Positions 23,833 to 35,465 of a stretch of 64,000 nucleotides of DNA are shown here, in pieces. The first letter of the stretch is position 1, and every line of letters starts with the position of its first letter. The position numbers were made by a program, and so were the translations under genes. Source of the stretch: Hybos culiciformis (taxonomy: Eukaryota > Arthropoda > Insecta > Diptera > Hybotidae); NCBI GenBank assembly GCA_964007475.1, contig OZ023274.1, positions 81,975,303 through 82,039,302 on the forward strand, read 5' to 3'. Under the pieces are notes generated by a model. It was not told the origin of the DNA. It made no database searches and worked only from the letters and a program-made list of their open reading frames with translations.

Positions 23833-24505
23833 GTAATAGTTTTTTATTGAACGTTGTATGAAAATTGATAAACTTAGAGTCACAATTTCTAAATTGAGGA
23901 CGTAATTTTCTGCATTCTGTATAATCTGCTAAAATCAACTACTTATAAAATAATATTTGGCTGACTGAAATCAAAAACTTATAATAATACGTGACCGACC
24001 GAATTTTCTTACCCATTTTTGCCGCTTTTTTCTTTTCTATACAATTTTAGTTTTTGAATTCACTTAAAAGTAGACCTACAAATTTAGTTTGTTATGGGAA
24101 ATTTAAAATTTGCCTTTGCAGAATTTTAAGAAGTAAAATTGAATTTGTGAACGGCTTTAGGACAAAATTACTTCATTTTTTTTAAATAACAGCAGTAAAA
24201 TCGTGTCGTTTACAAATTAAAAAATCTGGAATATTAAATCCGATTTCAATTGTTTCAATAATCACTAATAAGTGAACAGACTCTTAGTTTTAGCTTTTTG
24301 AATTTTCGATGTCAAAAAAGATCTTCGAAATTCGAAAAAACAGTCTAAAATTGCTCCTTAAAAAAGGTTTCTTTAAATGAAAAAAATGCAAAATTAGAGA
24401 AAACTCGGAAAAGTAGAAAAAAGTTTCTTTTTAAATTAATAAAATTTTGAATTGATAAAAAATGAAAATTACTTATATGTATGCTAAGGAACTACGTTCC
24501 AAACT

Positions 24506-25855
24506 GGTGTCCCATGACAGCTCTTTTTTTTTTTTTTCTTATCTTTATTACAAAATTAAAGCATAATATTCTACGAAAATAAAATATGTAACTAAATTTA
24601 CATTAAGTAAATTTTCACAAAGAAATTTTATCATGTGATAAAAAAATAAAAGCGTTTACTTCGAGTTTGAAAATAAGTAAAAGCAATACTACAATAATTA
24701 TAATAACAATAATTTTTGATTTTTCATTAAAAGAAAATTGTTTGTGTCCGCGTGATGATTATTATTAGGACTTCTGTTCAAACTACATTCATTGTTTTCA
24801 AATTTAAAATTAAATAAATATTAATGATTTCATTTCTTTGTTTTAATTTAAAAATTATTTATGTATATAAAAAAATATCGCAAAAATATAAATTGTATTG
24901 TTTTTAAAAATACCGTTCTTAAAATTATGTTTGAGGCAATTTTCCATTTTCATTATGTTGTTTTTTAAATTTCATTGACAAAAAAACTTAATGATTATTA
25001 ATAATGCCTGCCTAAGTATTTGTTAATTAGTTATTAATTATTGTTTAACTTTATGATATGTTTTAAAGAATTTATTTTAATATGCTAATAATTAAATAAC
25101 GAATTTTCTATAGAAAGTATATGTTTTTGCAAAAAGGTGGTATAAAGAAGGGTTTCTTTTTTTAACCAAATTTTATAAAGATTTGGAAATTATTTAAATT
25201 TAAAACTTTTAATTTTATTCATTCAATAAATTTAGAAAAAAAAAACTTTTCGTTTTTTACAAAATTAGATATATGAATAATTTTAGACCTTATTCTACAT
25301 TCTATTTAAAATCTTCTTCTGTATTCCTCAGCTTGTTTCAATAAGTAATATATGCCTTTACTTTTTTAGGAACACTCTAATTAATAATGATACAAAAATT
25401 AAATTCTGATCTCAAACATAAAATCCAAATCATGCTGAGAATTAACTTAAATTGTACGAAATATTTATTATAGGTATGATAAATTGAGAATTACTTAAAT
25501 TTTCATTAAAAATTTCTATTCGAAAATTTCCCTTATTATTAAAAGCTTAAACTATTGACTTCTAAATCCAAGATTTATCATAATATTCCACTGTGATGAA
25601 ATTTTTGATATTTATACGATACAAAGCTGTCCTTTTTGTTCCGATCTTGAATAGTAATATTGAATAACAAATATCTGCCTCTGGTTAAAAGTACTTAATT
25701 TTGAAATAAAAACACACTCTACAAAAATATTAAAATTTTAACCCTAAGTTGGTTTTAATTATTGCTTTTAAATTGATATTAGTATATCGTTTTTATTATA
25801 TTAATTAGAATCAGTAATTAAATAAATTATTAAAATTTATATGAATGCCCTAATA
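24506..25855. other. AT-rich intergenic DNA
   Basis: Nothing is recognised. The segment opens with a long T tract at about 24523-24540. Confidence 0.5.
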
Positions 25856-25863
25856 ATTATATC

Positions 25864-26507
25864 CAGCGGCGGCTCGTACATAGTGCTGCGACACTGCAGA
25901 ACCCTCAAGAAATTTCAAAAAATTGAACTCATAAAAAATTTTTTTGTTAGCTTTGAATTTTTCTTAGTTTAAAATTATTTTTAAATGAAATTGCTATGCT
26001 ATGCAATTGTCTCTAAAATTTTAATAAACAACAGTAGCCTACTTTCAGGCTTTTGAAATTTTTAGAAAGTACTTTTCAAAAATAGGTCCAGAAATCAATT
26101 TAACAGAATTTTTGGAACTGCGAATTTCGCAGTGCAGGGATTTTTATTTTCATGAATAATTTAATACATTTTTATTGCTGTTAAGTTTTTTTCCATGACT
26201 TGAATATAAGGAAAAATGCACTGCCACAGAAGCAGTGCGGCTGTATTATACTTTCTGAAAAATTTAAAAACAAATATGGGAAAATTTTTTTGTAATGGGA
26301 TTTTTGAATGTATGTATAGAAAAATGCACTGCTTCAGAAGCAGCACAATTTTCATATCAAATGTTTTTTATTTGTTTTGAATTTTCAAAACTGATTTTCA
26401 TATACGAGTACATAATGTGTATGGATATCATAAAACTTTTATAATTGAAAAAAAAGGTTTTTATGTTTGGCAGCACCCTTTTTCAAAACTTCCACGAGCC
26501 GCCACTG
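25864..26507. mobile_element. hAT-type MITE, CAGYGGCGGCTCGT ends
   Basis: The left end is CAGCGGCGGCTCGTA, and the right end, ACGAGCCGCCACTG, is complementary to it with one mismatch. Identical 8-base duplications ATTATATC lie at 25856-25863 and 26508-26515. Length is 644 bases. Internal direct repeats around AAAATGCACTGC-CAGAAGCAG occur at 26213-26240 and 26321-26345. The minus frame at 26161-26355 shows no transposase motif, so it is non-autonomous. Confidence 0.9.
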
Positions 26508-26515
26508 ATTATATC

Positions 26516-27977
26516 TACAATATTATGTTAATTAACACCAAATGCTTTAAATTCCAATCAATTTAAAAATACCTATATAATATGAATAAATGTTTGTTAT
26601 TATTTTTTGGCTTCATTTTAATCTTCAAAATGGAAATTATTTTTTTTTTATTTTATTACAAAATTTTGATTTCAATTGTTAAACGTTATTTGACACAAAT
26701 TATTATTGAAGAAAATAATAATATCTCAAATTAATCAAAAGAAATCAAAGAAGAGATGAAAGAATACCGCAATAAAATTTTACTACAAAATATACATTTT
26801 TGTAACATCATCAGAATTCAATAGAGATATATTAATTACATCTCGAGAACAATTTGAACCCATTTGTAATCAATAACTCATATTTTTCATATTTTTTTTT
26901 AATTAAAAAGCAATAAACAAAAATTGATAATAAAATACAAAAAATAGGAATTTTTCATGACTTTTGAGCCTTCGTATGCCGTTTCCCACTAACAAAAAAT
27001 ATTCGAAATATACAGATTATTATTTGTCGTTTTCTGTGTCCGTCTGTCACAAACGTTCTACATTAAAATGATTATAATTTTATAATATAACAAATTATAA
27101 CAACCATTAAACTACTTTTATACTAAAGATAAGGTTTCAGATTTTAAATAAAGCTTTCAACCGTTCAAGGATCGAAATTATATTATTTAAAAGATTTATT
27201 TGTTTCAATGTAAGTATGTGTAGACAAAGTTTAGTCTCTCAATGTGACCATTGTTATCAAGAACTCTGAACTGGCTGCTGAAAAAGGATTTCGATAAAAA
27301 CCTTCATGTGAGAAATTCGTTCGTACGCTTCATTATTATTAATTTTTTGAAATTAAATCCCTTTTTCTTTTTACGTCAATAAAACGTCAGGCCTTCTCCC
27401 GAAAATAATTTGAGATTTAAAATTTCAAATTCTTAATGCATTTTGTTAGTGTACATTTTTTTGTTGGTGTGAATTCCAATTAGAATAATGTAAATTACAA
27501 AATACATTAGGAATTTGAAATTCAGTATTTCAAAATCTTTTATGGTAAAGTCCTATTATCAAGGTTATTGAAAATTTATAAAAATTTCAGGAGTTTTATA
27601 AAAATATTATCAAATTTACATTTTTTTATCTATTATGTATAATATCAAGTTTATGATTATCTATTATTGAATATGTACCTACGTAAGGAATTTTATGCTA
27701 AAGTCTAAAATTCTACAGGTTTGAGAATATGAACTTCAAAGTGTGTGTATAAATTAAATATCTACAATTAAATTCCTCAATTTGTTTTTTTTTTTATTTT
27801 TATTTTTTTTGGAATACCGGAGTATTTTAAATTTATTGTAAATTAATGATCATAATATTACGAGTTTTATCTTAGTTGCCCGTACTTATTAAACTATAAT
27901 TATAAATGTCAAATTTTAATTAATTTTAATTTTGAACATGGTATAATGACAATTGTATAATTATTATTTTTTTACAG
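26516..27977. other. AT-rich intergenic DNA
   Basis: A less AT-rich patch at about 26960-27420 (with GTGTCCGTCTGTCACAAACG) resembles the patch at 10270-10730 and may be old repeat. No gene is recognised. Confidence 0.4.
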
Positions 27978-28053
27978 ATAATTCGAGCGAATGGTGATAA
28001 AACGAATTGAATAACTGAATCTCTATAAAGTTCTTCTTCTAAGACAATTTAAG
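27978..28053 (+). other. Candidate untranslated exon
   Basis: A pyrimidine-rich tract ending TTTTTTTACAG (27967-27977) is followed 76 bases later by AAG|GTAAGTG, a near-perfect splice donor at 28054. All three forward frames between them contain stops, so if it is an exon it is 5' untranslated. No coding partner is identified downstream. Splice-like pairs also arise by chance in AT-rich DNA. Confidence 0.3.
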
Positions 28054-28309
28054 GTAAGTGAAATAGATAAAGTTTTTTTTATTAGTTTTCAAATGCATAA
28101 TATAGAACATAGATAGATAAAAAAAATTAAAAATCAAAGTTTTTATAAAAATGATACAATTTTTTTAATAAAAAGTTTTAAACTCCTTAAGATCTCTAGT
28201 TTTATTTTTATAATATGAAACATCGATTTGAAAAAAATGCATAGTTAACATAAAACTGTTATATAATGCAAGTAAAATAGTGTACTAATTACGTTTTCTG
28301 AGAATTTAG
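28054..28309. other. AT-rich DNA
   Basis: Nothing is recognised between the candidate exon and the retrotransposon fragment. Confidence 0.4.
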
Positions 28310-28598
28310 ATGCAACCTTTCAGAACTAGAACACTTGCTCAGACAATGAACAAAATATATCTTTTAAGTTACCGATTCTGCGACTTGTTAGAAAGCATTA
28401 AGGCTATCCACGATATCTGTGGTTATCTGTTGAAAGCTCTCTCAAATTCCAAGTGTGTATTGTATTCTACATATTGTATGGCTTTTTCCATCTGAAACAT
28501 AACCTCATGAAAAGATGTGTCGAGCTGCCATCAATTTATGGCATCTTTCTTAGTCTCGCCGTTCCTATTGTGCTCTCAATATTTTCACAGAAACTCAT
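28310..28598 (-). pseudogene. Non-LTR reverse transcriptase fragment (R1/jockey-like)
   Basis: On the minus strand, different frames together read as the start of a non-LTR reverse transcriptase domain. One gives DTSFHEVMFQMEKAIQYVEY and LEFERAFN, which fits the box around the first catalytic Asp (usually LDxxxAFD/N). The next frame continues ITTDIVDSLNAF. Stops and shifts interrupt it, and the catalytic Asp position reads Glu, so it is dead. The less AT-rich composition fits coding ancestry. The plus-strand frame at 28310-28495 is its shadow. The pogo-like element inserted at its upstream edge (TA at 28600-28601). Confidence 0.6.
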
Positions 28599-28802
28599 GT
28601 AGGGTGAATGTGCCAATGCTCGGCCACTTAAGCGTTATCATCGTACATTTTCGTTACTATTAAATCCTAGGGCAAGCTATCGGGCTCAAATTTATTTTTT
28701 TTGAATCATTAATGTTTAATAATTGAATAAAAAATAAGATATTTTAATAATTATATACGCTTATTTGTTTTTTAAGTAATTAAATAAAAAAAACATGATT
28801 TG

Positions 28803-28860
28803 CCTATAGTCGGCCACTATTGTTCCTAAACTGGCCGTTTTTGTTCCTAATCTCGGCCAC
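28803..28860. repeat. Subterminal CGGCC tandem array
   Basis: Three units of about 21 bases (CCTATAGTCGGCCAC, CCTAAACTGGCCG, CCTAATCTCGGCCAC) are each followed or separated by TTGTT-like spacers, inside the left part of the pogo-like element. The inverted counterparts are at 30255-30500. Confidence 0.75.
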
Positions 28861-29075
28861 AAATAAAACAATGTTATTTCTACCTATAATATGTAAGAAC
28901 TAATTATAAAATCAAATTTTATTCAAATTAATAACATAACATCAAAATAAAATTGTAATAACAAACAAAACATAAATTCTTTTCATAAAAAATAATAACT
29001 AAAACTAAACTTCTAATTCATATATATTAAAATAGTAATCACAAAAATTGCATAGAAAAGTTAACTAAAACGATT

Positions 29076-30146
29076 TTATTTATCACATTTTCCACAATCA
29101 AAGTACTCATATTTGGCATTATCATAAGAATCATTTTCGAATATGGTACATTTCAAATGATACCACTTACTACACTCGTCACACCCTAATCCCATCATTT
29201 CTTCATCTTCGGTATCACTAATCATTTCTTCGCTACATTTGGCACACAAAGTTCTTTTATTTTTGTTTTTTTGCTGTTTCGGTTTTATTAATTTTCCATA
29301 GTTAAATGGGATTTATGTCCCTCCACAAATAAAATCACCGGACGTGGAACATTATTTTCGGATACCCATTTATCAAAACAATTTGCTACATACTCGAAAA
29401 ATGTTTCCGAACGCATCCAGCCACTTTCACTAATCCCAATAAACCAATCCTTGTTCACAGAGTCTGAAATTGTTTCGGTATCCGTTTATAGAGGAAAACG
29501 ACCATTGGTGGCAAAGTTTTTCCTTCTGCGTCAAAGGTAAGTAGTACGGTTAGTGTTTCTTTTTCGTTACCTAACTGAACCGTGTACACATTTTGCCACC
29601 CTCGATTTTGTGCACATGGAGAAAGAGGCTTCATCCCCATTAAAAAATCTTCTAGGATCGTTCATTATATCCTGCCAATTATTTTCTTCTAAATATAATT
29701 GCAGTTCGGAGAACCATTTTTTTATTAATTGATCTGTAATTATTTCTCTGCCTTTGCTTACAGTTTCAGCTGATCTTAAATTCCGGATGTCTTGACATGA
29801 AACATGTGTACCATTTACGGCCAGGTCGAGCATCAGTAAATGTTGATTTTATTTTATTTGCCTTAACGATGTTTTGTACCGTATTCAACAGATCGGTGAC
29901 TTTCAACGGAAATCCACATTTTGCAAGGTTTTGAATCCAAAGAACTATTTCCTGCTCTATTTCCTCTGTTAACATGGTTTTCGGCCCCATTTTTGTTTGG
30001 ACTTTTCCTTGCATTCGTTCTTGCAATGTCGACCTAGGTACTTTATATTTTTCTGCAGCTTTTCGAATCGAAATTCCATTTTCCCTAATGTCTCTTAAGG
30101 CAATTTCGACAGTTTCGGGTAAATATTTTTTAAGTGGTCGGTTCAT
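29076..30146 (-). pseudogene. Pogo/jerky-type transposase: psq HTH, DDE, PHD finger; broken
   Basis: The start ATG is at 30144-30146. Residues about 1-50 form a pipsqueak-type helix-turn-helix (IRKAAEKYKVPRSTLQERM), followed by a CENP-B-like HTH region ending WYTCFMSRHPEF. The DDE domain follows: FFNGDEASF carries the first acidic residue, then ISESGWMRSETFFEYV and FVEGHKSH. The second catalytic position, usually Asp before G-H-x-S-H, is Glu here (GAG at 29321-29323). The stretch with the third acidic residue is missing. The reading then resumes with KPKQQKNKNKRTLCAKC and a C-terminal PHD finger: C-x2-C, C-x2-C-x4-H-x2-C, C-x2-C, stop at 29076. Frameshifts lie near 29780, 29615 and 29463, with a further break and deletion near 29300. 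It cannot encode active enzyme. C-terminal PHD fingers are known in some insect DDE_1 transposases. Confidence 0.88.
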
Positions 30147-30907
30147 GATGTTTCAATAATAATGAAATGTTTCAGAAATAATTTATTTTTCTATAGATAC
30201 CTATACTTATTTTAATAAAAAATAATGTTTATGGATATTTCAAACACAAAAAAAGTAATGGCCGAACATAGGATCACTTTAAATTTAAATGCTCCTAAAG
30301 TCGGCCACCCAAACCTTAGATCAAAAACCCCCGGCCGAATATTGGAACAAATTGAAATAAATTGCTAGTTTGACGAAATAATGAAAGTAAAAATGTCAAG
30401 CTAACATTTAGTATTAAATTGAAATAAAAAAGAAAAAAATCCAATGTTCCTAAAGTCGGCCGGGGTGGCCGACTTTATGATCTTGTGTCCTATAGTCGGC
30501 CACAGATTTCAATTAAATAAAAAAATAATAAAAAAAGATATAATTTTGTTTTTTTTTAAATATTTTGATTTAAAATATATTTAAATTAAATAAAAAATTA
30601 ACTTACCTGAATAATTTCAAAGTCCGATTAAAATAATCACTATTTAGCTGATTAAAAATCTTATTAAAAAAAATAAAAAATCACGTCTTGACTCGTTGGA
30701 AGCAAACATAAAAATTTTGAACTGTTATTTTAAATCAAATTTACGAAGTTAGAGCATTGGTGAAGTTGTCAATAGGGAGAGAGACAATGATATTTTCATC
30801 TAAAAAAGAAACAAGTCCTTATTTAGGCGCGAAATCCTTATTTTTTAAATTAAAAGATGAAAGTGGCCGACTATTGGGGCTGGCCGAACTTAGGTACATC
30901 CACCCTA

Positions 30908-32149
30908 TGTCATACTTTAAACTGCTAACGGTGTACTATATAATAACTTAACTTTAATTATATTTAAAAAAAAAAAAAAAAAAAGTGGGAAATTTACTTT
31001 TTAGTACCTAGTAAAATAAATACAATTGAAACGTGAGTATTATTATTATCGCAATTTATTTTTTTATTACTTACATAAATATGGGAATAAATAAAAAGTG
31101 CTCATAAAATAAGTTTTTCTTTTTGTAACATTATTACAAACTTATCGTACGCATTATGAAATAAAATCCATTGTGGATAATTTACTATATAATCATAATT
31201 ATATAAACTTATATGTAAACATACAATCTAGTCTATAGTTATTAAAATCACCATTTATAAAGCTTTAAACCAGTTTAGATAGAATTTTTTATCTTCCTTT
31301 TTTTTCCATTTATCTACATAATATACCTATATTTGAAATTATGATTTTAGTATTTATTTAAAGAAAACAAATTTAAATTTCAAAATTTTCAATTTGTATT
31401 CTTTACTATCTCTGTTTTTTGTTATTGTTAACTTTCTTAATATTAGAAAATATTTTAATATAAATTTTAGTCAAAAGATTGTACATTTGAAATTAAAAGT
31501 TATAAACTATATGGAATTGAATTTAATAAAAGAATAAAATATATTTTTCTATAGTTGATGAGAAGAAAGTAAAAGAAAGAAAAACAAAAAAAAAATTAAA
31601 TATTCATATCCTTAACAGCGCTAAATCTTTTGTAAAAATATAAAAACTTTTAAAAGTTATTTTCTTTAAATAAAAAAAATATTTTTTTCACATTATTCTA
31701 ATTTTTTTGAACATGAAACTTATTTCCCATAATATTAATACAAAAATTCCAAAAAATATGAATAAAAACAAATTCCAAAATATTTAGTCAAGTAACAATG
31801 AATTTCATAAGATTGTTTTATTTTATTATATATACAAAAAAATTAATTAGATATGTATCTTTTTAAATACAGCGGTAAAAAAATACACGCGAAACACATA
31901 CTTTAAAATAAAATAAAGTTAAATAAAATAAACGAAATAATAATTTGTAAAATGCCAAGAAATAATAAAGAAATCCTGGAGATGGCTTATAAATTAAGTA
32001 TAAATTTATACAAAATAATTATATTTTGTGTATATTAATGTTAACATTTTTGTTACTAAATAAGTGCAAAAAGAGCTTTTACCATAGAGTTTATAATTCT
32101 GCAAACTTGTTATTGAACATGGTTTAATATTTTTTAATAAACTCATTGA
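30908..32149. other. AT-rich intergenic DNA
   Basis: Nothing is recognised. A pure A run lies at about 30966-30983. Confidence 0.5.
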
Positions 32150-32455
32150 TTAAATTAAACGTACATTAATTGTTAAAAAATAACAATTGAGCTCTGGAAC
32201 AACGGTTCGGGCCCTTTCAACATCCAGTTTTTTAAATAGGGTTTTCGGGTCCAACTCTACTATATTTTCAAAACCGGCTTCTAAGGTAGCCCCCCGCCGG
32301 GCCCTCGGATGAAAATAACCATCTCGGGCCCCAATGATACTTAAGTTCAAAATTTCAGCCAAATCGGTCCAGCGATTTAGGCGTGATTGAGGACAGAGGA
32401 CAGAGAACAGAGAAACAGAGAATTTTCATTTTTATATATTAGATAGAAGAAGAAG
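32150..32455 (+). mobile_element. RTE-like retrotransposon 3' tail
   Basis: The run TTCAGCCAAATCGGTCCAGC, then GATTTAGGCGTGATTGAGG, ACAGAG repeats and TTTTTATATATTAGAT is the style of 3' untranslated end seen in RTE-clade elements of arthropods. The upstream 32190-32340 is clearly less AT-rich than its surroundings and is probably the same element. The minus-strand frame at 32150-32362 is a shadow. No reverse transcriptase motif is present, so it is 5'-truncated or a derived non-autonomous copy. The left end is uncertain. Confidence 0.5.
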
Positions 32456-33101
32456 ATGTATAAGAGGTATTTCCAAAACAATATATGTATATACATTATA
32501 TATATGTGCATATATTTATATATACACTACACATATACATATAGTACTACAAATTCAAATCATTTATATATTTAGAACTTTATTTCAATTTTTTATAGAG
32601 TATTATTATTGTTGCATTATCTGAATAATCAAAAATAATCTATAAAAGTTAAAAACATTTTTTTATTATTTTTTTCGAGAAAATGTAATCGGACTTGTAA
32701 ATTTTTAAATTAAAATTTATTCATTTATTTTAATTCTATTTGATGGAAAACAGGTGTAAAAAGAAAAGTAAATGAAACGGTCTATTATATAAAAATAGAA
32801 AAAAAAAATTTAGTAATAAAATCTGTTTACAAAACACAGTAGAAATTTATTTGTTTTAAAAAAAAAATTAGAGGAAATTATTTGTGCGTGACGTAATTTG
32901 CAAAAACTAAGCATCGGTGTTTTTCTTTCATATTTCTTAATTTGCTATGAAAATTAATTCAATTTTTAGGAAGCTGGCATAAGATTCTAAATTAGGCCAC
33001 AAACACACGGTAACAGTACACAACGATAATTTTGTTATAATCACAAAATTGTTTACTTCATTTTAAATTTTCTTACAATCTTCATCAAACAAACCCTCGA
33101 T
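32456..33101. other. AT-rich intergenic DNA
   Basis: TATATA-type microsatellite lies at 32480-32550. No gene is recognised. Confidence 0.5.
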
Positions 33102-33109
33102 AGGCTATC

Positions 33110-34081
33110 TAGGGTTGCCAGACGTCCAGTTTTCATCTGGATTGTCCAGATTTCTCGGCACCTGTCCAGATTTAAAATTTTTCAAATCTGGACATCTGGA
33201 CAATCCAGAAATTTCAGTGACACAAATCTGGACATCTGGATTGTCCAGTTTTTCAATATTGTTAGCAGATAAAATAAAATTTGAAACAAAAAATAGTATT
33301 CAAAAACTAAATTTATTGTAAATATTATCTAAACTCAGTTCCACTACCGTTTTATATTTAAAATATTTTTTTTTTATACTTTTCTTATTATAATGCATAA
33401 AAATTATTTTTTAGTTTTTTTTAAGTTTTCTAATTTAGGTTTTATGAACTTATATAGTTCCTAATTAAATTAAATTGAACGATATTATTACTTAAAACCG
33501 AGTTTTATTGCTTAATTCTGTAAAAACTCGAAAGTGGCTGAGAATAGAGTTTGGGTGGCTGAGACTGAGAATAGGAGAAAATGGGGTTTTTGCTTTATTC
33601 TACGAATTAAAAAAAATTAAATAAAACAATCCCGATTTATGTAGAAAAATGTCTGAAAAATACAAAAATCAAAACTTTTTGGGGCAAGTGCTGATATTCT
33701 ATACTTTTTGTTCATTCAAAGTTAAATAATGAGTCAGGTGGCTGAGAATTGGCTACTACCTACCTAGAAAAATGTTGAGTTCCACAACCTTTTTCTTTAC
33801 AAAAGATGCACTGGTTTTATATAATTTAGATTGTATCATTATATAATAATTTTCAAAATTTATAATAAGAATTCATTATGAATTAATAAGCAATAAAATT
33901 ATATTGATCGATAAAAAAAACTAAATTAATTTATTTCATGGTAAATTTTGAAAAAAAATCATATCATTTTTGTCCAGATTTTTATCCAGATTTCTTTAGG
34001 TTTTGTCCAGATTTGTCCAGATTTGAACCAATAAAATTTCAATTTGTCAAGATTTCGGGTTTTTAAAAACTGGCAACCCTA
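33110..34081. mobile_element. hAT-type MITE with TCCAGATTT repeats
   Basis: It starts TAGGGTTGCCAG and ends with the exact complement CTGGCAACCCTA. Identical 8-base duplications AGGCTATC flank it at 33102-33109 and 34082-34089. The 972-base element has many GTCCAGATTT / TCTGGACA motifs near both ends (33125-33250 and 33970-34025), which is a subterminal repeat arrangement. The plus frame at 33115-33321 is made from these repeats and is not a gene. No transposase is present. Confidence 0.9.
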
Positions 34082-34089
34082 AGGCTATC

Positions 34090-35465
34090 TCTCCTCTTGC
34101 AAACAAAGCTGTAGTAAAGGTTCTTAGTACTAACAATAGAATGGTAGTTAGGTACCTAATTTTTATCAAAGAGTTTATATAACAAGAAATTCGACTGAAA
34201 GCACTTTTTATTCCAATTTGATTTGGAAATTGTACTTGTTGTTTTTAATTGGATGATTGGAAGAAAATAAAAAAAAAAAGCGCAAACAAAATTATGATAT
34301 AAATAAAATAATCCGTAAAGGTATATATAAAAAGGTTTGAATGCAGATTTATATATAGAATAGAGTGATATAAATACATAATATTTTGCGTATGTTGTTC
34401 ACAGTATACTAAGCTACTTCCCACATAAAATAAATATGAGTACGTCTATACACACAGTAAAAAAAAAAATATTATTTTCAGAATCCACATACGAAATGAT
34501 TAATTATGTATGGTTGAAAATGTAATCTGAACTGGACAAGGAATAGGTACACAAACAACCGATTTCTCACTTTATGTACATAACTACTTTCATATTTAGA
34601 AAATAACAAAAAAAACTACTTTTATAGGTAAGTACCCTTATATGTTTTATTATTTTATATTTCAATTTATGTAATTTAAACCTACATGTCATAATTTCGT
34701 ATACTACATCATACAACTTGAATGTTCAGATTAAATTTGTTAAGTTTCATGCAAATTTTTTTTTATTTTATTTATTACTATTTAATATTATTACGATTTG
34801 AAATATGTAATAACGTTTCAAAAAATTAGTTTCATATTTTTTTCAAAATAAAAAAAAAATTATTTGGGCCAGCTAATAATTTAGATTTAGAAATATGTAT
34901 GTACACAACAACAATTTATTGATCTATCCACGTAGTATATATGCAGAAAAAATATCTCCAATAAAATTATATATTAATAAGTTATGTACTCTGTGGTATA
35001 ATAGTCCTGGGTTCATTCTATTAAATACAAAATATAAATATACATTCTATAATTCTATATATTTGGTTGCTCGAAATAGAATCTACCACATACTTCAGTG
35101 TACCTCATTGACCAACTACATTTTAATTTGAAATTCTTTCGCATTTTTTCTATGTTGCTTAGCTAGACAATCGATTCCATCACATAATGCATATTACAAA
35201 TTTTCATTTAAGTCTATTTTCAGTCCCTAGTCCAAAACCCTGGACCCAATCAGACGCTACATAGGGTTTTAGGTTCCTACAAAAGACATCATCACTTGTG
35301 ATTCATCTCCACAACGTTGAGATCTGTTCTTAATTTTAAAGTTTTAAAAACTTTGGCGAAAGCGGCAGGTGCCGACGCGTTCATTAATTTTCAGCAAGCG
35401 CAAGCGACGCTTTTTATGAGCCGTTTATCAGCGAGCAGCAGCTACCAAAATTTTAAAATTTTGCT
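34090..35465. other. Intergenic DNA
   Basis: It is mostly AT-rich. At 35340-35435 a less AT-rich patch (GCGGCAGGTGCCGACGCG, AGCGAGCAGCAGC) is framed by TTTTAAAG...AAATTTTAAAATT. It is of unknown nature, perhaps repeat. The short frame through it has no recognisable domain. Confidence 0.4.

Larger units (their letters stand above)
21907..24505. repeat. Region bounded by inverted GGAACGTAGTTCC ends
   Basis: TTTGGAACGTAGTTCCTTA at about 21906-21925 is repeated as its exact complement TAAGGAACTACGTTCCAAA at about 24485-24503. These may be the two ends of one 2.6-kb insertion or two related short elements. The interior holds a small MITE (21983-22126) and the 799-base duplication (22315-23770). 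No flanking duplication is convincing. Confidence 0.4.
28602..30905 (-). mobile_element. Pogo-like DNA transposon, 2304 bases, defective
   Basis: It is flanked by TA at 28600-28601 and 30906-30907, as expected for the Tc1/mariner-pogo group. TIRs of about 25 bases match at about 20 positions: GGGTGAATGTGCC...CGGCC on the left, and the complement of GGGTGGATGTACC...CGGCC on the right. About ten CGGCC or TGGCCG motifs in the context CCTAAAGTCGGCCAC cluster near 28620, 28803-28860, 30255-30340, 30450-30500 and 30865-30890. These may be transposase-binding sites, which is an inference. The only gene inside is the broken transposase at 29076-30146. Confidence 0.88.

Noticed and set aside
32150..32362. 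70-residue minus-strand frame rich in Arg, Glu and Gly
   Set aside because: It lies inside an RTE-like 3' tail and is explained by the GC content of that repeat; no domain was recognised.
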